A DNA stretch of 64,000 nucleotides, from NCBI RefSeq assembly GCF_029931775.1, contig NC_079318.1, positions 54,209,659 through 54,273,658 on the forward strand, in the 5' to 3' direction. The position numbers and the translations under genes are program-made. Below, in pieces: positions 1 through 11,808 of the stretch. The notes under the pieces were generated by a model, which worked only from the letters and a program-made list of their open reading frames with translations, had not been told where the DNA came from and ran no database searches. This DNA is from Euleptes europaea (taxonomy: Eukaryota > Chordata > Lepidosauria > Squamata > Sphaerodactylidae). Each line of letters starts with the position of its first letter. Positions within the stretch are counted from its first letter, which is position 1.

Positions 1-1214
1 ACAAAGCAGCATGAAATTGCAGTTTTTGAAATAGTCTTGACATTTTCTGCTCAGCCAACATCTAGAATCCCTGCACCTTTCTGGTACGCATGAGAGCTCT
101 GCAGGAATGACAAGCATTCTAATAACAGTTACTATTTTGCAAAGCAATGGAATTTCTTGACGGAGATTTCTGGCAGTTGTTCCCCCAGCCACACCCCAGA
201 TAAATGGCTAACAAGGCAAACCAATGGCCTTACTACTGCAATCAAATTTTAATTTTGTTTTCTTGTGATACCAAACAATTCCAGAATAACAACCAGCATC
301 CCCACCCAAATGCACCCACAATGTGTATTCAAATGACAAGTGCAGCATTCAAGTGTGCATTGCTTTGATGTGCATCAGAATTTGGCAACTTCATCTGAAC
401 ACATAAAGCTGCCTCAGTACACTGGTCTATCCAGCTCATTACGGTCCACTTTGACTAACAGAGCATCTCAAGCAGAGAAGGATTTTTCCCAGCTGGTACT
501 GAGAACCTTTAAGTAGACATGCCAAGAACGGAGCCTTCCGCATGTCAAAGATGTGGCCTACCACTGACCTATGACCTTTCCCATTTGCTATCCAGTTCTC
601 CAGCTACCTTTCATGCTTTCTGACACTTGTCCCATCTCTTCCTAAGAGGTACTGGGCCTATAAGAGAGGCACGCAAGTGGTAGCTAGGAAGGAGCAGGGC
701 CATGTGAAACTGGCGTGTGCCCCACAGTCCTTTATACCATAGCAGAAGACTTCAGGACAGGTCTTCACTTTGTGGATGCATAATATATGTTTGTGCCAGA
801 ATACACATGTAGGATCAATACATGGGTTGAACACATTTCTAAAAGCCCAAAATGGCAAGAAGAGACATTCTATGAAAGCCACAAACCATGGAAAGAATCA
901 ACCCAAGCAGACATTTCGAACTTTATATTATATTTTTTAAACCGTATGACATTTTTAAAACTAAGAGTATGCGGAGCAGTAGTTAAACTATCAAAGACCC
1001 AGGAGACCCATATTCAAAGCCTGGCTCAGCCATAATGCTCACTGGGTGATTTGGACCAATCGTGGTCTCTCAGATTAACCTACCTCAAAGGCTTGCGGAG
1101 GACAAAATTGGGGGGAACGGGAGAGAACTATACAGACTGTTCTTGGGAGGAATGGCGATTCAAAAATGGGGTGGGGGGGTGGAGGAACCAAATCCAGGCA
1201 CAGAATTTCAATAC
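1..1214. other. UTP25 intron 7, part inside the window
   Basis: The donor at 1214-1213 (minus strand) opens an intron that runs off the left edge. The next expected UTP25 residues (family pattern AILQRSIRLYAP) do not occur on the minus strand in this stretch, so no further exon is visible. Apart from the SINE near 0.96-1.13 kb I see only unremarkable AT-rich DNA. Confidence 0.6.
962..1125 (+). repeat. tRNA-type SINE, degraded (L2/MIR-like squamate family)
   Basis: The text has the order typical of this squamate family: a B-box-like stretch, then CTCACTGGGTGA, a cytosine-rich segment ending in AACCTACCT, then AGGACAAAATTGGG. Related copies lie near 21.7 kb (plus), and near 36.4 and 58.7 kb (minus). 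Several substitutions and indels suggest an old copy. Confidence 0.55.
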
Positions 1215-4200
1215 CTATCTTGAAATGGTCATCAATGTTCCCTGCAAAGACAGCTTCATAGTCTTCTGGCCTTTTCAGATTTGGAGGTTTCTCATCTGGA
1301 TCTGAGCCAAACTCCCCCTTGAACCGTTTTTTGTTACTCACATCAATTTTTTTTTTACTCGCAGATTCAAGGAGGCTGATGAAAATCTGCACTACACGTA
1401 AAGCAGACTCACGGAAGGGCACTACTATCAGCACCTGTACAGAGAAATGAAATATGCAAATGTGATTCCGTTTTGTGCAAGAAGTTACCACAAAGAGAGG
1501 AAGACAAATTCCCACAAAAGCACAGAAATGCAAGGTTTGTTGCACTGTAGATGTTTTGGTGTCATTTTTAAAACCACTGTTAAGACCTCACGGTTGTTAA
1601 AGAAGTTACTGCTGTGACCTTAAGCTAGCTTTAGCTGACCAGACATCCCCAACAAAATTCAGAACATAACTTGCAGGACTTCTGGGTGGCCAGTTCTCTA
1701 GGCCACAACTCCTCAGACATTATTGTGACCAGTTCTAGTTTGCAACTATTACTAAGAACCTCTAAGACAAGACGTAGATAGTTGACACAGGAGGGTCATA
1801 CAAGTTCAGAAAAAAGATTTAGGTCTCTAAGGAACAGGTTGTGGAGAATCAAGACGAGGTGGCAACATCTATGAGTGAAATCACATGACCTTCAATTGGA
1901 CACTAATACCAAACCCATACAGTTGGCTTGTCTAGAGTGTCTGGTCATGCAATACGCCAAGCAAAGCCAATGTTTCCTGGTTGAGCGGTCCTGGTTGAGT
2001 GGCTTTATAATTTCACCCTTTGTCAGGGGTTCACAGGGCGCTCTGAATGAGGCATTTGCTGCGAGACGCCTACTGAGAGGCTTAGTTTCACAGCAAGATC
2101 TATACAATGACTGTACATTCAGTAAACCTTTTCACCTTTGGTCTAGTGAGTCCTTGGTCCCTGAAGCTATCATCCTCAACATCTTGTTTTTGGTCCCTTC
2201 GTTTGGCATTGTTGCTGAGCACCTGAGCATTGGCCTTCAGGACGTGGTTCATGGCATGCAAGCAGTAAACATGACGGACTTCTTCTCCATTTCTTAAAGC
2301 AGTCCTCTCTGGGTAGAACAAGTCCTTGTATGAATTCATAATGCAGAAGAGTTCCTTTTGCAGTGGGGTAAATAGCTGATCTTTTGATTTAGCTTGATTG
2401 GAAAGCAATGGGCTGTTAACTTTTGGCCAGGTGGATTCTAAGGGCCTGTGCAAATGAAGGTGTTTCACATCAACTTCTTTATCAGGTTTAATCACTCCAA
2501 ACTTCTCCAAGGTGGAAGAAAACACTAGCTGACCCAGCGCTGGCCACTAAAAGGGAAAAACACAGTAAAGTTAAACACACCACGACTTCCATTTCCTCAC
2601 ACAATCACTATGAAGGTTTTTACTCCTCATCTTTTACCAAATGAAGAACAGGATCTAAGTACTTCAGACTGCACAGCATAGAAATGTTAAGACTGAACAG
2701 ATTCATGAGGCCTGAGGAACAATTCCAAAAATCCTACACCAAATTTGGGATTCAAATCAGTACATTATTACCTTGACCTGGCTGGTAGATTTGAAACGTG
2801 CCAGAATGTTATCTATTTCTTTTTTGTTTAGTTCTTCATCCATGTGGCGCTTAAACGGATCTGTAGAAAGAGATAAAAGAATATTTTATTTATTTAGAAA
2901 AATGTGCATGTTGCCTCTCCAGAGACCTGCTTGAGGAGGCTGTCAAGGTAAAAATACAATAAAAGCATAAAAACAACTATGTTAGAAGTTGATATTTTAA
3001 AAAGCCATTAAAAACAAGCACAGGGCATAAAAACAGCATTCAGCAATTTAAAATGTTACTTGTTAAACAGTCCTTGGGCCAGAAGCAGACCATAAAAACA
3101 GCTGAAGAAGCCTGAATAAAAGGACAGGTTGCCGCCTGGCACCTAAAAGGTGCAGGCAACCCTCAAGGTGAAGAAAGGCATTCCAAAGGGGAGGTGCAAC
3201 CACTGAAAAAGCCTGGCCTCTGGTTATTACCCACATCACCTCTGCAAGTGGGGACATCGAGAGCAGGCCTTTGGAAAAGGATATTTACCGGCAAGCTGTA
3301 CAGTAAAACTGGAGTTAAATCTCCATTCTGAAACATTTAAACAGGCTAATCAGCGGGAAATAATAAGCCCTCTCCTCTGTAGAAACAATTAATTCTTAAA
3401 GCATGTCAAAGGTTCTAAGTGTGAAATCTAGGAGTAAAAGCAAAAACAAAACAATTTTCCTCCATTCAAGGGCACGTTACAAAATGCATTTCAACACCCT
3501 TAAAAGAGCAACAGAACTTGATTACAACAGCTATAATGCTACTAGCTGTATAGGGTGGTGGTGGAGTAGAAGAAAAGTGCAAATATCATTCATTTCATTT
3601 AGAGCGACCTGGCCTTCTTAGCCCCAAGTAGCTTACCTAGTACTGGATTTTTTTCCGTGCTGCTTAAACCACAGAAATTTGACCACTTCACACACATTAT
3701 GAACTCTTCCCCTCCTGCCATCTGGATAATAGGCAAACTGAATATTTATTAACTTATTTAGAACGTTTCTATGCCCTCTCCCCAGGAAACCAGAACCATT
3801 AGCCATCTGGGCAAGCATTACAGCATGAAGCAAGGGTAACTGGAGTGCATGCTTCTTTGCTGTTATGGAAGCTCTTAGCTTTATTCCACTGCTGATCAGG
3901 CAGCTTCTTAAAAACTGCTGGGAATTGACATATCTTAGAAACTTTCATTTCCAGCATCTTGTTGCAATTGCTATAAACAGTCCAAAAATCACAAGATTCA
4001 AACAGAGGTAGAATCAGTGCTCATTCCCTACTGCAAAAACTCATTTCCCCAAGCATCCTCTGGAAGCAAGATACACCTTTACCAGACAGGGGGTTCTTTT
4101 CTTGGGGCAACTGAACTGTTAACGTATATTTCAAACAGATTACTTTTTAGCATTCCAATCAGGAGGCATAGTTTTAAAACCAGCAAATAAAATGCCACCT

Positions 4201-7200
4201 ACCATACTGCGTCTGACAACACCCCTTGTGTGCAGTCCCCTGTGTGTGTGTGTTAAGTGCCGTCAAGTCGCTTCCGACTCATGGCGACCCTATGAATCAA
4301 CGTCCTATCTTTAACAGCCTTGCTCAGGTCTTGCAAATGGAGGGCTGTGTCAATCCATCTCTTGCTGGGTCTTCCTCTTTTCCTGCTGCCTCCCACTTTT
4401 CCTAGCATGATTGTCTTTTTCAGTGACTCTTGTCTTCTCATAATGTGACCAAAGTACGACAGCCTCAAAGTCCCCTAGCATGCTTTAAAAACAGGAGGTT
4501 CAAAGTCGCCACTACTGGGCTGCCACATATATTATCGAATGGGCTGGGTGTGGCTTGGTGAGTCTCAAGCTGTGCAGACCTGGCTTGAATGTTTACAGGC
4601 AACCCTTTTGACAAACACACTGGGCAGAGTTACCTTTAGCAGCTTCCAGAGAAGAATAACTTTCTTTCAGGTCTGTGCTCTCTTCTATAAAATTGGTTTC
4701 CAGGCTAAACTCAGCTTCATGTTTCTCATCTGTGAATTCTTCATTGTTTAGGTCACTAGAAATATCTGCACCTCCGGGTTCTTCTTGGGTATTTTTTTGC
4801 ACTGGTGCTTCTTTATCTATGATAAATCAAGAAGAAAAAAGAATAATGGATTGTGTTTCTGTCAAGTGCTTTACTCTTAAGTGACAAGGTTGAGAAGGTG
4901 CAGGAAAGAGCAACCAAAATTATCACAGGACTAGAGCAACTGCCCTATAAGGAGCAGTTAAACCTCTTAAGGGCTGTTTAGCTTGGAAAGAAGGCGGTTA
5001 AGGGGAGACATGATAGAGGTCTATAAAATTATGCATGGTATAGAGACAGGTCCCCACAAGAACAGGTCCCCACAAGAACAGGTCCCCACAAGAACAGGTC
5101 CCCACAAGAATATGAAGAATCTGGAATGATCAATGCAATTACTGGTAATAATAGCTGCTATAAAATGCCACAGATTAGGCAATAAAACCGTAAGCAAGGA
5201 CTAACCCTTTAAAAATAAACCAAAATGCGATATGAACACAATTACCTGATTCTTGGTCAGGAATGTCACCATTACTATCTTCGTCTCCTGTTTCTCCCTC
5301 ATCCTGGAACTTTTCGGTGTCAGTTACTATAGGATCCTCGTCACTTCCTTCTTCGGATTCATCATCATCATCTTCCTCCTCATTGTCTGAATATGGAGCA
5401 GTTTTTAATGTGGCCAGTAACTTGTGATACACAGAGACCTGTTCTGAATCACTGTCTGCATCACTTTCTGAACCTGATGGCTCAGAATTCTCAGACTAAA
5501 CATGAAAAAGAAAAATGTATTACTTCATACAGATAGCATATGAAGTGCCTTATATCAAGTCAGACCACTGCACATTAAGCTTGCTATTCTTTGCAGCCAG
5601 GCTCCCAACCTGAGATCCTGCTACCTGAGATCATTGTAACTGATGGTGTCAGGATTTGAACCATGGACCTAAAGCATACAGACTGTTGACCAATACAATT
5701 TCCATTTTAACACTGCATTCTTTAAATGGATAGTGGTAAAAACACATGTAGTAAGTTGCAGAGGGCACCTCATTTCCTCCTTGCCACTGTTTCTTCTTTT
5801 TCTTCCCTTCCCTCCTTTCCAACCATCAGCCAACCTACCTTTATCTGCCCTCCCCCCCGTCTCCCTCCTTGCCTTCCCCTGGCAGCGTCTTCCTGTGAAA
5901 ACTCTGCACTGTTTTGGCCACCTGGCTGGGCCAGGCCCGGTTGCACAGTAGGGAATCCACAATGACTTGTGAAGGGCACCTCACTTTCCGCTGTACCCCC
6001 CTCCCCATGCTATTTCCTCTTTTTTCCCTCCTAGAAGCCCCTATATTCTCACCTATTTCTGCTTCCTTTTCTCCTTCACACACACACACACCCCAACCAA
6101 CCGTATATCTGCCTCCCCCTCTTCAGCTATATTTACTTGCTTTTTCCCAAAACGGGGCCCAAAACAGCTTATATCATTATCCTCTCCTACATTCTATCCT
6201 CCCAACAATCCTGGGAGGTATGTATGTCAGTGGTTTGTAGGCATATGTAAGACAGCATTTTGAGGGAGAGGTGAAAGCATCAACCACAATGGAAGACTCA
6301 GATCAAAAAGACAACAGAAGGCATGCAGCAGCTGAGAACTGATGAAACCTGGGGATGCTCCCCTCATGAAGATTAGGTATCCTTCTTAGTGCAGAAATGT
6401 TTCTTGGATTTAAGAGCTGTATACGTCTACAGCATGCTCACCTTGTCTTTAAAAGCACTTCACATAGTCTAAAAAATAAACAATTTCATACGAGTTTTTT
6501 TTCAGTACTCTCCAAAATTTTCAGTTTTTCCATTGGAAAATGTATTACTTTTTCCAATGGAAATATATTTCCATTGGAAAAACTGAAAAAACACCTCAAA
6601 AAAAGGTGGGGGATATGTTTGTTCCAGATTTTCCCAGGTTTTTTTCTCCCAGGGCTTCTCCTTGCCTCTGGAAGCTTGCCTAGCACCTACTTTACTTTCT
6701 TGCCAGCACCAGGCCAAAACATAACTTTTTACTCGGGTTTTTAATTAGATAATTAACTATCTTATCAGTTTTTTGAATGGATAGTTTTTATGCTGTTTAT
6801 GTCCAATGGCTTGTTTTTATATTGTGACATTGTTTTAACTGTAAGCTGCCTTCAGCAGTACTTTGAGGAGGCAGCACAGAAATATACTAAATAAATAAAT
6901 TCTGACCAGCTATATAACAGGGAAGGGTGATCAGGAGTGCAGCTATTCCAAACCAACTCCAGCCTTCTAGACTTTTGATCTTCAAGGTTTCCTTGGCAGC
7001 CCTGAATGCTAGCAAAACATCATTTAATGAGGAAAAGGGTAACCCTGAAATCTTCTAGATATGGAGTTCTGTGCAAAATGCCAAATTGCATATTTTGCAG
7101 CCACGGAACAAGTATCAACCTTGTCCAAAAGGGATAATGTATCCGGGGTTAAATCCTGTTAAAGGGGAAAATGAGGATGGACAACCTTCTCCCGCCCTTT

Positions 7201-9617
7201 CAAAAATCCTATTATAAGGATTTATTTATTTACACTTTGCTTTCCCCCCAGTGGTGACTCTCAGAATTAGCCAGATCCAGTGCAAAGGCATTTCCCATTC
7301 ACTTGCAAATGAATATCAAAAGAGATATAAATAAAAGGTGGAAACACTCTCTTACCAGTTCAGAAACCTGAGCTGGTTCTTCTTTTGCAGAAACTCTAAA
7401 AGGAAATAATTGACAATAATTCATCCTTACCATCCCAGTTTGCAGAGATAAAGCAAAGCATAAGAATGAAAATTTATCTCAAGGCAGTTTTGGAGTACAT
7501 GAGAGCTAATTAATGGAAGTTCAATCCCAACAAGATGAAAGTGCTCATGGTGAGAACAAGGTCTGACCCAGGATTTAATGTGTCACCCATTCTGGATGGG
7601 GTTACCCTCCCCTTGAAGGAACAGGTCTGTAATCTGGGGATGCTTTTGGACCTGGGCCTACTGTTGGTTAAGTAGGTGGCAGCTGCAGCCATGAGTGCCT
7701 GTTACCAGCTTCGACTGGTTAGCCAGCTGGGGCCTTTCCGGGGTAGGAAAGATCTGGCCACTATGATGCATGTCTAAATTACATCTAGATTAGATTACTG
7801 CAACGTGCTGTACATGGGGCTGCCCCTGAAAAGTGTTCAGAAATTTTCAACTGGTACAGAACACTGCAGCCAGGATGTTGACTGGAGTGGGTTATAAGGA
7901 CCATATAACTCCAGTCTTGGCCCACCTATACAGGCTTCCAATTTGTTTCTGGCTGTACTTCAAGGTGAGGGTGTTGACCTTCAAAGCCCTTTATGGTTTG
8001 GGACCAACATACCTGAAGGACTGCCTACTCCCTTATGAATCTGCCCGCACGCTATGGTCATCTTTGGAGGCCCTGTTTCAGGTGCCCCCACCTTCTGAGA
8101 TCAGGCAGGTGGCAACCCAAGAGAGGGTCACAGCACCAAAACTCTGGAACTCTCTTCCCAGGGAGATTCATCTGTCCCCTTCTGTAGCAATCTTCCACTA
8201 GTGGGGGAAGTCTTTTTTATTTCGTTTAGCATTCCCTCAATCATCCCTTCCTCCTAACCAATGCTTTTATGTTTTGTATACAGAATAGAATCAGATTTGG
8301 AAGGGGCCATACAGGTCATCTAGTCCAGCTCCCTGCTCAATGCAGGATCAGCATAGAGCATCCCTGACAAGTGTTCATCCAACCGCTGCTTGAAGACTGC
8401 TGGTGAGGGGGAGCTCACTACCTCCCTAGGCAACCAATTCCACTGCTGAACAACACACTATAAAATATTTTTTCCTAATATTGAGCCAGTATCTTAACTC
8501 CAGTAATTGAAATTCATTATGGTAAGTCCTATCCTGTGCTGCCATCAGGAGCAGCTCGCTGCCCTCCTCCAAGTGACAGCCTATCAAATACTTAAAGACA
8601 GCAGTCATGCTCCACTTCAACCTCCTCTTCTCCAGACTGAATTTTAACTCTGTTTTGTAATTGTTTTAATGATATGTGTTGGGGGGGCTGATTTCAATGT
8701 TTTTAAAATGTGATTTTATCATGTATGTTTAAAATTGTTAGCTGCCTTGGTGGCCCTTGTAAGGGCAGAAAGGAGAGATAATACTTTGTAAATAAATAAA
8801 GCATAGAGCATATTTTAATAAATGGAGGGTCTACTGAATAGCACAATTCCTGACATCCCAATTAGAGTCCTCCTCACGGAAGACCATGCTTTTAAACAGG
8901 AAGAAAAGAAGTGAATATCATTAAAAATTGCAGGGTGGGTATATGCTAGCCTGATCTCGTCAGATCTCAGAAGCTAAACAGGGCCAGACTTGGCTAGTAT
9001 TTGGATGGGAGACCACCAAGGAATGCCAAGGTCGTGATGTGGAGGAAGGCAATGACAAAACACCTCTGGATGTCTCTTGCCTTGAAAACCCTAGGGGTTG
9101 CCATGAGACAGGTGCGACTTGAAGGCAACAAAAAAAATGCTGATTAACTGTTACAGAACAGTCATTTGCAAAGTCACTGCAATCTAAACCAACCGATTTC
9201 CGTGGGCTTACATCGGAACAACTCTGTACAGGATTACTCTATTAATTTAACATTACGCTGCTCAGTATACAGGGATGAGAAGGAAATTTAGGGCAACCGA
9301 AATCCGCCCTAAGCCATTCAAACCACACGGCTAAAAACTCCTTGCTAACAGCGGTATTCTCCAGGAGCGAAGCATCCCGGAGGAAACCCAACCGAGAGAG
9401 ACACCACGGCGAATCCGTCACAGGCCACACTGGCCTAAGAGGACAAACGTCCTCGCTCCCATCAGCCTTTCAACAGGAGGGAGACGGAGAAGCCCTCACA
9501 AGCTCACCGATCATAGAAAGGGTGCTCCTCCCCGAAATCCTTGAGGTGCTTCTTTTGCTTCTTACTCAAGTTGCTGATCAGCTGCTGGCGTTGCTGTCGA
9601 GCTTTCCTCTTCCCCAT
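1215..9617 (-). CDS. UTP25: UTP25 (DIEXF), SSU processome component; 5' seven coding exons, gene continues past left edge
   Basis: UTP25 acts in the nucleolus in the U3 snoRNA-containing small-subunit processome, needed for 18S rRNA maturation. Seven coding exons were placed by GT-AG borders and phase: 9617-9508, 7395-7356, 5495-5246, 4816-4634, 2860-2772, 2546-2136 and 1434-1215. They join in one open frame of 1,303 nt (434 codons plus one base); human UTP25 has about 756 residues, so the C-terminal part lies beyond base 1. The start is the first in-frame ATG and gives the family N-terminus ([13 protein letters not shown], then [10 protein letters not shown]). Residues about 51-133 are strongly acidic. 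Residues 225-434 match the conserved Utp25 domain ([49 protein letters not shown]). The family resembles DEAD-box helicases without the usual ATPase motifs (family knowledge). Introns hold LINE and SINE copies. The identification rests on recalled homology and is very strong. Confidence 0.96.
2885..3290 (-). repeat. L2-type LINE, 3' end
   Basis: Read on the minus strand, the segment ends in the L2-like tail with a repeated AAATAAAT. Upstream is a decayed ORF2 C-terminus ([12 protein letters not shown], compare the family's VVAPRLWNALP). It sits in UTP25 intron 4, just upstream of exon 5. Related copies occur near 46.9-47.2 kb and 60.2-60.5 kb. Confidence 0.55.
3300..4230. other. UTP25 intron 4, no feature seen
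   Basis: This AT-rich intronic stretch has no exon with UTP25 similarity and no repeat that I recognise. The short open frames here look like chance. Confidence 0.5.
4236..4472 (-). repeat. BovB/RTE LINE 3' end
   Basis: On the minus strand this encodes the RTE/BovB C-terminal signature ([17 protein letters not shown], then [12 protein letters not shown]) and ends in the tail GCCGTCAAGTCGCTTCCGAC followed by TG repeats on the plus strand. The same tail is used by squamate SINEs. It lies in UTP25 intron 4. Confidence 0.75.
4885..5045 (+). repeat. CR1 LINE fragment
   Basis: The stretch matches the untranslated or late ORF2 part of CR1 (AGAGCAACCAAAATTATCAC, later GGGGAGACATGATAGAGGTC). It ends at a short tandem array. 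A longer relative is seen at 54.8-55.0 kb. Confidence 0.65.
5044..5109 (+). repeat. 16-bp tandem repeat, four copies
   Basis: The unit AACAGGTCCCCACAAG occurs four times in a row with almost no difference, directly at the broken 3' edge of a CR1 fragment. The near identity points to recent expansion. Confidence 0.9.
5730..6150 (-). repeat. Pyrimidine-rich tandem dimer, unit about 210 bp
   Basis: Two diverged units follow each other: GGGCACCTCATTTCC near 5764 recurs as GGGCACCTCACTTTCC near 5974. Both are followed by C/T-rich text, an AACC(T/G)ACC-like junction and TATCTGCC. A related dimer lies in opposite orientation at 21.88-22.27 kb, so this is a dispersed family. It sits in UTP25 intron 2. 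Overlapping open frames on both strands come from its biased composition. Confidence 0.65.
6745..6900 (+). repeat. L2-type LINE 3' tail
   Basis: The text ends in GTAAGCTGCCTTCAGCAG, then an AAATAAATAAAT tail, as in the longer L2 copy that ends near 8.8 kb. Only the 3' untranslated part is present. Confidence 0.5.
7460..8820 (+). repeat. L2-clade LINE, 5'-truncated, interrupted by CR1
   Basis: The plus strand encodes the C-terminal end of an L2-type ORF2 ([50 protein letters not shown]) with a few frame changes. It ends with a 3' tail of AAATAAATAAA. An antisense CR1 piece (8279-8650) splits the 3' untranslated part. It lies in UTP25 intron 1. Confidence 0.75.
8279..8650 (-). repeat. CR1 LINE 3' end inserted in an L2 copy
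   Basis: The plus strand reads as the reverse complement of the CR1 3' end (GGAAGGGGCCATACAGGTCA, then GAGGGGGAGCTCACTACCTC). It is flanked on both sides by TGTTTTGTA (8270-8278 and 8651-8659), which looks like a 9-bp target duplication. The flanks rejoin as L2 tail, so this CR1 is younger than the L2. Confidence 0.75.
8937..9135 (+). repeat. 5S-rRNA-derived SINE (5S-Sauria type)
   Basis: The head is the 5S rRNA-like promoter part (GCCTGATCTCGTCAGATCTC, AGAAGCTAA, then TATTTGGATGGGAGACCACC). A short body follows, then a BovB-like tail (GGTGCGACTTGAAGGCA) and an A-run. It is a SINE, not a working 5S gene, because the 5S part is diverged and joined to the LINE-like tail. It lies in UTP25 intron 1. 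Confidence 0.85.
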
Positions 9618-9830
9618 GTTAACCCGCGTCCTCCTCTCCCACGAGCCACGTGAAATCCCAGCCCTGTCCGTTTACGGTCGGAAGCTAGCCGCTTTTCTAG
9701 GTTTTACGACACTGGGCGTTTTACGCTCTTCCGGGAGAAAGGGAGAGGCGCTTGCCTGTAGCAAAGCGGCTTGTTGCGGGTACGGCGGCGAGTGCGCGTC
9801 GTTAGCGAACACAGCTACTTTGATATTGTA
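9618..9830 (-). promoter_or_regulatory. UTP25: UTP25 5' region, CpG-enriched promoter
   Basis: Directly upstream of the UTP25 ATG the DNA becomes richer in CpG than its surroundings (several CG steps at 9640-9805) and has no TATA box at a fitting distance. This matches a housekeeping CpG promoter. The transcription start cannot be fixed from sequence alone. Confidence 0.5.
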
Positions 9831-10415
9831 AAGGCTTGTTAGCTATAAAATCATTTCCCCCCAAATATAAGCTTAGAAAATAATATTCCTGCTATTACAG
9901 ATTAGCATTAAATATATTCTTTTTAAGAGCTTGTATTGGGAAGTACTTCTACTTTTAACCGCCTGGGTGCATTTCAAAGCGTTTCCAATGAAGCAAGATC
10001 CTGCGGCTGCAGATGTTTTAACAAAGTACCTATGATCCAGGTTGAACGCTTTAAACGAATAGTCAGGACAAATGATCGATTAGGGATAAAAATCCTACAC
10101 GCATTTTCTTGACAGTTAACCTGTTTGACCTCAGTGGGATTTACTTTTAAGTAAATATGCATAGGATCTGACTGTAATAAGTCCCAAGGAGATGGAAAGA
10201 GCCAGGGTGGTATAATGAGTAACAGGCCCAATTTCAAAATCCCCTCGATGGGTAATTTTGGACCGGTCGCACTTTAAACCCAACCGACCAAGGATTAAGG
10301 GGGGGAAATGCACATGGCCCAGCTCCTTGGTCGAAGGGCAGCGGGGAAATGTAGGAAAATGATCAATAAACAATCAGACTGGGAGATTTTCTAACTATCT
10401 CAATTGTTATCAATA

Positions 10416-10898
10416 GGGGTTACTGCATTATGTATTCCCAGCAATGTATTAAGAGTTTGAAAATGTTATAAAAAATACTGTTCGCACTTTGGCCTCTTTA
10501 GCTATGAAGACGTCTTCCAACCATTTTTTAGCCGTGGCTTAAAAACCCCTTTTAAGGCGATGGTTTTTATAACATTTTCAAACTCTTAATACATTGGGGG
10601 TTACCGCGCTTTGTATTCCCAGTGATGTATTAATTGTTTGAAAATGTGAAAAACATCGCTTTAAAAGGGTTTTTGGATACCACTGCTTATAAATGGTTGG
10701 AAGACGTCTTCACAGCTAAAGGGGCCAAACAAAGTGCGAACAGTATTTTTTATAACATTTTCAAACTCTTAATGCATCGCTGGGAATACATAGAAAGTGC
10801 GAACAGTATTTTTTATAACGTTTTCAAACTCTTAATACATCACTGGGAATACAAGTGTGGTAACAGCCATTGCTGGGAATACATAATGCGGTAACCCC
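10416..10898. mobile_element. Compound palindromic non-autonomous DNA element, 483 bp
   Basis: Both ends carry the inverted sequence GGGGTTAC(T/C)GCATTATG followed by TATTCCCAGCAATG. The element is bounded by CAATA on each side (10411-10415 and 10899-10903), a possible 5-bp target duplication. Inside, the module GTATTCCCAGC...TTTGAAAATGTTATAAAA recurs several times in both orientations, as if copies had jumped into one another. A 249-nt open frame over the repeats is not a gene. Family unassigned. Confidence 0.7.
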
Positions 10899-11259
10899 CA
10901 ATATATTGCAATGCTGCGATAAGTACTTGAATCTCTTCGCTGGCAAATCGGATATGGGACAGGATGGAGACAGTAGTCTAGATTACTAGAGAGTAATAAT
11001 TATGTAGCCTTGAGATTTCTTTTGTTACTTTTAAATATTTGTGATCAAATATTAAATTCTCAAGTTAATTAGGGAAGACAATCAGCAAGCCTTAGCCATC
11101 ATTATTCAGAAGTATGTGAAAGTGATCTGCGACTCATAAATATATCTTGTTGGTCTTTAGTCAGAAGGAAGCCCCATTGAGCTCCGTGGGATTGAAGGCG
11201 GGCATAAGGGAGGCGTTGTTAACTGGCGCTGCTAGTAAAATTCCAGAGGGATAATTACT

Positions 11260-11474
11260 AGGGTTGCCAATCTCCAGGTGTAGACTGGTGATCTCCCAGA
11301 ATTACAACTGATCTCCGGAGGAGAGTGATCATTTCCCCCGGGGAGAAAATGGCTGCTTTGGAAGGTGAATTATATGGCATTATATCTCACTGGGGTTCCT
11401 CCCCAAACCATGCCCTCCTCAGGCTCAACCCCCCAAAATCTCCAGGAATTTCCGAAACCAGAATTGGCAACCCT
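11260..11474 (+). mobile_element. Short DNA element with AGGGTTGCCA inverted ends
   Basis: The ends are AGGGTTGCCAATCTCCAGG and the inverted form ending TTGGCAACCCT. The body (ATCTCCGGAGGAGAGTGATC, AAAATGGCTGCTTTGGA, CCCCAAACCATGCCCTCCTC) matches a repeat common in squamates. A reverse-oriented relative is at 20270-20491. No transposase is encoded, so it is non-autonomous. Confidence 0.65.
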
Positions 11475-11808
11475 GTTCTGTCTGTTGCAGCCGCTATAAA
11501 CAGGAATCTTGTGTCACCATGAAGATTACAATTTTATCCCACTTCTTTTATGTAACAGAGCCCACTTCTTCGTTGCAGTGACACCGTGCATTGTTAAGAT
11601 TCACTCATTCCATGCGAAAGAATGGGCTATAGTCCACGGAAATGTATGCAGGCATAAAATGTTGCTAGACTCCAGCACTTTACACTTGATGCTCTTAAGA
11701 ATAACCTTGGTTAAAAGCAATATTAAATCAAAATGGATTTCAACATTTGTATAAAGGTGTTTTGACATTCAAACCCTAGGTTGACTAGGAAATACATAAT
11801 TTAAAAAT

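Noticed and set aside
8937-9135. A functional 5S rRNA gene
   Set aside because: The 5S-like head is diverged and fused to a SINE body and BovB-type tail, as in the copies at 31.1 and 34.4 kb.
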